In this document: one piece after another, positions 22,177-26,689 of the stretch
How the letters are laid out: every line of letters begins with the position of its first letter
Position numbering within the stretch: the first letter of the stretch is position 1
Assembly: GCA_023392975.1 (NCBI GenBank)
Contig: JAEWNA010000018.1
Location: 1-26,689 of the forward strand
Source of the DNA: Pseudomonadota bacterium
GTDB taxonomy: Bacteria > Pseudomonadota > Gammaproteobacteria > Xanthomonadales > Xanthomonadaceae
Direction: 5' to 3'
DNA length: 26,689 bases
The notes under the pieces: model-generated
The model's database searches: none
Seen by the model: the letters and a program-made list of their open reading frames with translations, nothing else
Told to the model about the DNA's origin: nothing
Translations under genes and position numbers: made by a program

Positions 22177-24210
22177 ATGTCGAACCCGAACGGCTTCTCC
22201 CTGCTGCGCCCCGCCGCCCTCGCCCTCTGCCTCACCCTCGCCGTCGCCGCGCCGCAGGCCGATGCCGCCAAGAAGCGCAAGCCGGCGGCGGCCGCGCCCA
22301 AGGCGCCGCCCGCGCCGAATGCCTGCACCGACCTCTACGCGTACGCCAACGCGGACTGGCTGAAGGCCCATCCCGTTCCCGCCGACGGCATGGTGAGCGC
22401 GCTGGGCGAACTGGCCGCCCGCAGCGTGCAGCAGCAGCGCGACCTGCTCGACGGCGCGATGGCCTCGCCGCAGAACGGCATCCAGAAACTGCTCGGCGAT
22501 TTCTGGGCCAGCGGACTGGACGAAGCCGCCGTCGAACGCGACGGCGCCGGCCCGATCGCACCGCTGCTGGCGCGCATCGGCGCGATCAAGAAGCCGCAGG
22601 ACGTGGCGCCCGCGATCGCGGCGCTGCACCAGGTCGGCATCCCGGTGGCGTTCAATTTCACCGCCGACATCGACCTGCGGAAGCTCGACACCTACATGGG
22701 CTACTTCGCCCAGGGCGGCCTCGGCCTGCCCGATGCCAGCTTCTACACGCGCACCGATCCCGATGCGCGCGCACTGCTCGGCCGCTACAACGGCTACGTC
22801 CAGAAGATCCTGGTACTGGCCGGCACGCCGCAGGACAAGGCCGCCGCCGAGTCGCAACTGGTCATCGACCTCGAAACGCGGATCGCCCGCGCCTCGAAGA
22901 CCAGCGAACAGCTGCGCAGCCTCAAGGCCTCCTACAACCCGGTGCCGACCAAGGATTTCGCGAAGAAATATCGCAACCTTCAACTGGCGGCCTTCCTGAA
23001 GGTCCAGGGCGTGAGCGCCGAGCAGGTGTCGATGGCCGACCCCGCGCTGTTCGCCCAGCTCGACAAACTGGTCACCAGCCTCAAGCCGGCCGAATGGCAG
23101 GCCTACCTGCGTTTCCAGGTCGGCAACACCATGGCCGCGTACCTGGGCAAGTCCTGGCGCGATGCCGAATTCGATTTCCGCGGCCGCCTGCTGCGCGGCG
23201 AGATCGAGCCCGCGCCGCGCTGGCGCCAGGTGCTGGATGCGATCAACGCTTCGGCCGGCGACATGCTCGCCCACGAGTACGTCGCGCGCTACCTGCCCGA
23301 CGCCACGCGCACGCAGGCCGAGGCCATCGCCCGCGACGTCAAGCTGGCGCTGGGCGAGGCGATCTACCGCAACACCTGGATGGACGACGCCACCAAGCAG
23401 GAAGCGCGCAACAAGGTCGACCGCGTGAAGATCGAGATCGGCGCGCCGCGCAGCATCCTCGAGTTCAGCCTGCAGCCGATGGGCCGCGGCAGCTTCGGCG
23501 GCAACATCCTGATCGCCTCCACCTGGCACCACCGCGAGGAAATGAAGCGCATCGGCCGCGCCAGCGCCGAACGCCGCTGGGACGTGCTGCCGCAGTCGCC
23601 GGCGATCAGCTACGACATCGCCCACAACCGGCTGTTCGTCACCGCCGCGCTGCTGCAGCCGCCGGTGCTGGACATGAAGGACACCGCCGCAGGGCAGTAC
23701 GGTGCGTTCGGCGCGATGGTCGGCCACGAGTTGACCTCGGCCGTCGACCCGCATGGTCGTCTCGTCGACGCCAGCGAGGCCCTGCGCGACTGGTGGAGCG
23801 CCGACACCGCCACCGCCTGGCAGGCACGCAGCGCGGCGCTGGTGCCGTACTACGGCAAGTTCGCCTACCCGGGCAATCCGGCGGCGAAGGTCGACGGCGC
23901 GCGCACGCTCGCCAGCAACGTCGGCGACCTGTCCGGCCTCGAATTGGCGTGGGCGGCCTACGCGAAGGCCGAACCGCAGGCCAAACCCGCCGACCAGCAG
24001 GCCTTCTTCCGCGGCTGGGCCCGGCTGTGGCCCCAGCAGATCTCGCCCGCCGCCGCGAACGCGATGGCGACGGCCTCGCCCTACCCGCCAGGCCAGTGGC
24101 GCGCCAACGCGCCGGCGATGCAGTCGCCGGCCTTCGGCACCGCATTCGGCTGCAAGGCCGGCAACGCGATGCTGGTGCCGGAGAGCGATCGGCTGTCGAT
24201 CTGGAAGTGA
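22177..24210 (+). CDS. M13 metallopeptidase homolog with degenerate zinc site, 677 aa
   Basis: The ATG at 22177 opens a signal peptide (cleavage near ADA-A, residue 29) and a Lys/Ala/Pro-rich linker. The protein aligns with the M13 copy at 10798 throughout: TDLYAYANADWLKAHPVP, AQGGLGLPDASFY, LLQPPV, and a C-terminal FGCKAGNAM and SIWK. The zinc site is changed, however. HEMTH is HELTS (His517, Glu518, Ser521), the third ligand in ENIAD is replaced in SNVGD (Ser580), and NAYYNP is absent (SYDIAHNR). Two of three zinc ligands are therefore lost, so it is probably not a peptidase. The reading frame is intact over the full length, so it is not a decaying pseudogene. A binding, chaperone-like or regulatory role is inferred. 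Confidence 0.9.
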   Translation: MSNPNGFSLLRPAALALCLTLAVAAPQADAAKKRKPAAAAPKAPPAPNACTDLYAYANADWLKAHPVPADGMVSALGELAARSVQQQRDLLDGAMASPQNGIQKLLGDFWASGLDEAAVERDGAGPIAPLLARIGAIKKPQDVAPAIAALHQVGIPVAFNFTADIDLRKLDTYMGYFAQGGLGLPDASFYTRTDPDARALLGRYNGYVQKILVLAGTPQDKAAAESQLVIDLETRIARASKTSEQLRSLKASYNPVPTKDFAKKYRNLQLAAFLKVQGVSAEQVSMADPALFAQLDKLVTSLKPAEWQAYLRFQVGNTMAAYLGKSWRDAEFDFRGRLLRGEIEPAPRWRQVLDAINASAGDMLAHEYVARYLPDATRTQAEAIARDVKLALGEAIYRNTWMDDATKQEARNKVDRVKIEIGAPRSILEFSLQPMGRGSFGGNILIASTWHHREEMKRIGRASAERRWDVLPQSPAISYDIAHNRLFVTAALLQPPVLDMKDTAAGQYGAFGAMVGHELTSAVDPHGRLVDASEALRDWWSADTATAWQARSAALVPYYGKFAYPGNPAAKVDGARTLASNVGDLSGLELAWAAYAKAEPQAKPADQQAFFRGWARLWPQQISPAAANAMATASPYPPGQWRANAPAMQSPAFGTAFGCKAGNAMLVPESDRLSIWK

Positions 24211-24216
24211 TCCAGG

Positions 24217-24233
24217 CCGCGGCGGGGCCGCGG
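24217..24233. terminator. Possible terminator hairpin between convergent genes
   Basis: CCGCGGC (24217-24223) and GCCGCGG (24227-24233) form a 7-bp stem with a 3-nt loop in the 30-bp gap between the degenerate M13 gene and the convergent membrane-protein gene. There is no U-tract. Confidence 0.3.
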
Positions 24234-24240
24234 GCTCCGC

Positions 24241-24759
24241 TCACCCCGGCGGCCGCGCCCATTCCTCGCGGATCGCCGCTGCGGAATTCGCCTGCAGCCA
24301 CGGCCACCAGCCGCGGCCGGAGATGGCGTAGCGGTCAGCCGCGCGTTCGAAGCGGTTGCGCACGCTGACGCCGCCGTGCAGGAAATACAGCGGCAGGAAC
24401 AGCGGCCCCAGCGCCATGTACTGCAGTACGTGGGCGCGCTCGTGGTCGCCCAGCCGCGTGCGCGGCTGCATGCACCAGCCCGCGCGATGCGCGTAGGTGT
24501 CGCACTGGCCGTCGAGCGACTCGCCGGTGCAGAGGATGACGTTGCCGAGGGTCATCGCGCCGCCCGGCCCCAGCGGATAGCGATGGAAGACCAGGGCGTG
24601 GTCGCGTCGTGCGAAGGCGGGACGCGCGCCAAGCAGCATGCCGGCGAGCCCCGCGACCAGCCCGAGCAGCGTGTTCGGTGCGGTCCAAAGCGCCCCGAGT
24701 GCGAACGCCGCGCCGCGGGCGAGGCTCAGGCCTCCGGGCCTTCCGGGATCAACAGCCAC
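24241..24759 (-). CDS. Membrane protein with HExxH motif, up to 172 aa
   Basis: I do not recognise a named family. The product has a hydrophobic N-terminus (about 15-43; FALGALWTAPNTLLGLVAGL), a short soluble part with two cysteines (ILCTGESLDGQC), then GDHERAHVLQYMALGPLFLPLYFL. HERAH fits the zincin consensus HExxH and sits at the edge of a membrane segment. The C-terminus has RFERAADRYA. A peptidase-like role is possible, but no third zinc ligand can be assigned with confidence. The start is uncertain: GTG at 24759 overlaps the PspC-domain gene by 34 bp without a clear Shine-Dalgarno, while GGAGG at the end of that gene suggests a start slightly further downstream. It is the last gene of the phaC operon. 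Confidence 0.75.
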   Translation of the reverse strand: MAVDPGRPGGLSLARGAAFALGALWTAPNTLLGLVAGLAGMLLGARPAFARRDHALVFHRYPLGPGGAMTLGNVILCTGESLDGQCDTYAHRAGWCMQPRTRLGDHERAHVLQYMALGPLFLPLYFLHGGVSVRNRFERAADRYAISGRGWWPWLQANSAAAIREEWARPPG

Positions 24760-24929
24760 AGCACGAGATACACGAGGATGCCCGGGAACGCGGCCGAGAA
24801 CGCCGATACCAGCACGTAACCGACGCGGGTGAGCGTCGGGTTCCAGCCGAAGCGCGCGGCGATGCCGCCGACCACGCCGGCGACGACGCGACCGTCGCGG
24901 ATGCGGAACAGGGAACGCGGTTCGCTCAC
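24726..24929 (-). CDS. PspC domain small membrane protein, 67 aa
   Basis: The start is GTG at 24929 with GGGAG about 9 nt upstream. The sequence shows the PspC pattern: RDGRVVAGVVGGIAARFGWN, then TLTRVGYVLVSAF and one strong membrane helix (FPGILVYLVLWLLIPEG). PspC-domain proteins act in envelope-stress responses and toxin-antitoxin-like regulation in some bacteria; single-domain copies of this size are common and of unknown role. It lies 25 bp after the DUF5329 gene and overlaps the next gene, so it is probably co-transcribed with phaC. Confidence 0.88.
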   Translation of the reverse strand: MSEPRSLFRIRDGRVVAGVVGGIAARFGWNPTLTRVGYVLVSAFSAAFPGILVYLVLWLLIPEGPEA

Positions 24930-24954
24930 GCGCGGTGTCTCCCGATGGTCTCGA

Positions 24955-25335
24955 TCAATGCACGATGGTCGACGTGCGCAGCGTATGCAGCCGCCGCTTG
25001 AACCATTCCGCAGACGGCTCGACCGCGCGGCCGGCGCACTGCACGTGGTAGGGCTTGCCGCTCATGCTGCTTTCGGTGGCGGCGCGCTCGATGAACAGTT
25101 CGGCGGTGTCGGCCATGCCACGCTTGCGCAGGTAGTCGTACTTCTGCTGCAGGTGCGCCTGCGCCTTCTTCGCGTCGTACCAGTTGCCGTTGCGTTCGAA
25201 GCGGCAGCCGGACGCGCCCAGGCCGGCGATGAGCCAATCGATCTCGCGCTGCGCCTGCGGCGCCGGCGTGGCCGATGCGACGCCGGCGGCCAGCAACGCG
25301 ATCGCGCAGATCGTGCGCAGCAAGGATGCGGTCAC
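24955..25335 (-). CDS. DUF5329 family exported protein, 126 aa
   Basis: The start is GTG at 25335, which overlaps the phaC stop by 4 bp (GTGA) and follows a GGCGAGGCGGGCGAA purine-rich stretch. Residues 1-21 are a signal peptide (cleavage near ASA-T). The mature part has EIDWLIAGLGASGCRFERNG, WYDAKKAQAHLQQKYDYL and ELFIERAATESSMSGKPYHV followed by QC, which is the DUF5329 pattern with two conserved cysteines that could form a disulfide. The function is unknown. The coupling to phaC suggests shared expression, but a periplasmic protein can have no direct part in cytoplasmic PHA granules. Confidence 0.87.
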   Translation of the reverse strand: MTASLLRTICAIALLAAGVASATPAPQAQREIDWLIAGLGASGCRFERNGNWYDAKKAQAHLQQKYDYLRKRGMADTAELFIERAATESSMSGKPYHVQCAGRAVEPSAEWFKRRLHTLRTSTIVH

Positions 25336-26405
25336 TTCGCCCGCCTCGCCAGCCAGTCGTGGATCGCGCCCGGCACTTCCTTCTGTGCGCGGCCGGACAC
25401 ATAGATGCCGATGTGGCCGCCACGGAACGACACCTCGGTGTAGTCCTCGCTGCCGATCAGGCCGCCCAGCGGCTTCGACGCCGACGGCGGCACGAGATGG
25501 TCCTGCTCGGCGTAGATGTTGAGCACCGGCATGTCGACGAAGCCGAGGTCGACCGCGCGGCCGCCGATGTCGATGCCGCCATTCACGAAGCCGTTGCCCT
25601 GATAGTACTGCTTGATGAACTGGCGGAACGCCTCGCCGGCCTGGTCGGGCGAATCGAAGATCCACTGCTCCATGCGCAGGAAATCCTCCATCGCCTTGCG
25701 ATCGTCGAGGATGTCGACCATGCCCACGTACTTCTGCACGAACAGCCGCCACGGCTTGAGCGTGAGGTAGCACAGGTTCATCAGGTCGGCCGGGACGTTG
25801 CCCAGCGTGTCGACGAACAGGTCGATGTCGAGGCCGCGGGTCCAGTTCGACAGCATGTTGTCGTCGGTGTGGAAATCCACCGGCGTCACCATGGTGATGA
25901 GGTTCTTCACCTTGCCCGGATGCAGCGCGGCGTAGCTCAGCGAGAACGCGCCGCCCTGGCAGATGCCGAGCAGGTTGATCGCGTCCAGCCGGTGCGCGGC
26001 GCGCAGATGGTCCACGGCGCCGCCGAGGAAGCGCTCGATGTAGTCCTCGAGCGTGAGGAAGCGGTCGGCGCGGTCGGTGTAGCCCCAGTCGATCAGGTAC
26101 ACGTCCTCGCCCAGCGCCAGCAGGTTCTTCACCAGCGAGCGGTCGTCCTGCAGGTCGACCATGTACGGCCGGTTCACCAGCGCGTAGCAGATCAGGATCG
26201 GCACCTTCGCGGTCGGCGCGCGCGGGCCCTTGAAGCGGTACAGCACGACCTTGCCGTCGCGCCAGACTTCTTCCTTGTCGGTGGCGCCGTAGTGCACGTC
26301 GTCGAGCTCGCCCAGCGTGGTCAGGCCCGCGCCGAGCTTCTGCTGCAGGGTGAGCGCTTCGTCGGCCAGCTTCTCGGGCGTCAGATCGAACGGGTTGGCG
26401 TACAT
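25332..26405 (-). CDS. phaC: Class III poly(3-hydroxyalkanoate) synthase subunit PhaC, 357 aa
   Basis: It polymerises hydroxyacyl-CoA into polyhydroxyalkanoate at granule surfaces, in complex with PhaE. The alpha/beta-hydrolase core has the lipase-like box GICQGG with Cys149, AEQDHLVPP with Asp302 and GGHIG with His331. These positions equal the Cys149/Asp302/His331 triad known from the Allochromatium vinosum enzyme, and 357 residues is the class III length (class I and II are near 560-590). Other family marks are ILICYALVNRPYM and YLIDWGYTD. The ATG at 26405 is one base after the stop of the upstream gene, whose end resembles a PhaE tail, and AAGGGG precedes it. The 3' end overlaps the DUF5329 start. 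Confidence 0.95.
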   Translation of the reverse strand: MYANPFDLTPEKLADEALTLQQKLGAGLTTLGELDDVHYGATDKEEVWRDGKVVLYRFKGPRAPTAKVPILICYALVNRPYMVDLQDDRSLVKNLLALGEDVYLIDWGYTDRADRFLTLEDYIERFLGGAVDHLRAAHRLDAINLLGICQGGAFSLSYAALHPGKVKNLITMVTPVDFHTDDNMLSNWTRGLDIDLFVDTLGNVPADLMNLCYLTLKPWRLFVQKYVGMVDILDDRKAMEDFLRMEQWIFDSPDQAGEAFRQFIKQYYQGNGFVNGGIDIGGRAVDLGFVDMPVLNIYAEQDHLVPPSASKPLGGLIGSEDYTEVSFRGGHIGIYVSGRAQKEVPGAIHDWLARRAK

Positions 26406-26406
26406 C

Positions 26407-26689
26407 TCAGCGCCCCTTCTTCTTCGTGGCCTTCGCCGACAGCGGCTTCAGCGGTTCGGGCATCGGGATGGCGGCGATCGCCGGACGGGCGGCGCGTTTG
26501 CTCGCCGGCTTCGCGCTGGCGCGGGTGGCGGTCTTCGCCTTCGGTGCGGGCTTCGCAGCCCGCTTCGTCCTTGTCGCGGCGGCCTTCTTCGCGGGCAGCA
26601 CGGCGGCGGCAGGTGCCGCGGAGGTCGCGGACCGCTTCGACCCGCGCGGCTTGCGGGCGGCCGCGCGCTTCGGCGACGGAGGTGCAGCC
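26407..26689 (-). CDS. phaE: Probable PhaE subunit, C-terminal Lys/Ala-rich tail only (5' part outside window)
   Basis: Ninety-three codons are visible, open to the window edge, ending one base before phaC. The position directly upstream of a class III phaC is that of phaE, whose product activates PhaC. Only a low-complexity tail is visible: Ala, Lys, Pro and Arg with AAKPAPKAK and PAKKAA repeats resembling histone H1, closing with KATKKKGR. The catalytic-partner part of PhaE lies outside the window, so the name comes from context. The tail resembles those of DNA-binding granule proteins such as PhaF. An alternative is an independent small basic protein, since a GTG at 26601 exists, but the frame continues upstream. 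Confidence 0.65.
   Translation of the reverse strand, partial: AAPPSPKRAAARKPRGSKRSATSAAPAAAVLPAKKAAATRTKRAAKPAPKAKTATRASAKPASKRAARPAIAAIPMPEPLKPLSAKATKKKGR

Noticed and set aside
21445..23754. 769-codon minus-strand open frame across the lipocalin and degenerate M13 genes.
   Set aside because: The plus strand has recognisable family sequence throughout, and this frame has none.
22177..24210. Calling the second M13 gene a pseudogene.
   Set aside because: There is no frameshift or premature stop, the signal peptide and C-terminal motifs are kept, and codon use is normal. It is better described as a probable pseudoenzyme.

Overview
The window is very GC-rich proteobacterial DNA. Its gene content points to the Xanthomonadaceae/Lysobacteraceae (a Lysobacter- or Luteimonas-like organism): an XVIPCD-type T4SS effector, an M13 peptidase pair, a class III PHA synthase, and weak -10-like elements of the TAgAcT type. 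The assignment rests on gene content and base composition, not on any database search.

Left part (1-9550). A minus-strand gene truncated by the window edge encodes a probable type IV secretion effector: a lysozyme-like N-terminal domain followed by an XVIPCD. Divergent from it is a small membrane-anchored protein of unknown function. Then come a DUF1223 thioredoxin-like secreted protein (-), a patatin-like lipoprotein (+), a RhlE-type DEAD-box helicase (-) and a beta-CASP metallo-beta-lactamase exonuclease (-). A perfect 30-bp palindrome serves as terminator between the convergent patatin and helicase genes.

Tandem secreted family (7078-10577). Three paralogous minus-strand genes, each with its own ribosome binding site and terminator, encode exported proteins of about 342-353 residues. 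They share an N-terminal module, a beta-rich core and a C-terminal cysteine scaffold (C-X10-C-X16-24-C-X17-CC). The segment between the second and third scaffold cysteines differs in length and sequence.

Central lipid island (13193-22035). An ECF sigma factor and a membrane anti-sigma factor (RskA type, no cysteines) precede eight genes that are almost all coupled by ATGA or TGATG overlaps: fatty acid desaturase, FAD-dependent oxidoreductase, DUF1365, CFA-synthase-like methyltransferase, DUF2878, DUF1295, a second methyltransferase and a lipocalin. The same promoter-like string, TGCATCC-N16-CGTA, lies upstream of both the sigma gene and the desaturase gene. This suggests an autoregulated sigma factor that drives membrane fatty-acid remodelling (methylated, cyclopropane or furan fatty acids). 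The first methyltransferase lacks the Cys and His ligands of canonical cyclopropane synthases.

Two M13-family metallopeptidase paralogs flank this island. The left copy has an intact HEMTH/ENIAD active site. In the right copy the zinc site is HELTS/SNVGD, so it is probably a catalytically dead pseudoprotease.

Right part (24241-26689). A compact minus-strand operon holds the 3' end of a probable phaE (Lys/Ala/Pro-rich tail), phaC (class III PHA synthase with Cys149/Asp302/His331), a DUF5329 exported protein, a PspC-domain membrane protein and a membrane protein with an HExxH motif. No tRNA, rRNA, CRISPR array or insertion sequence was seen.
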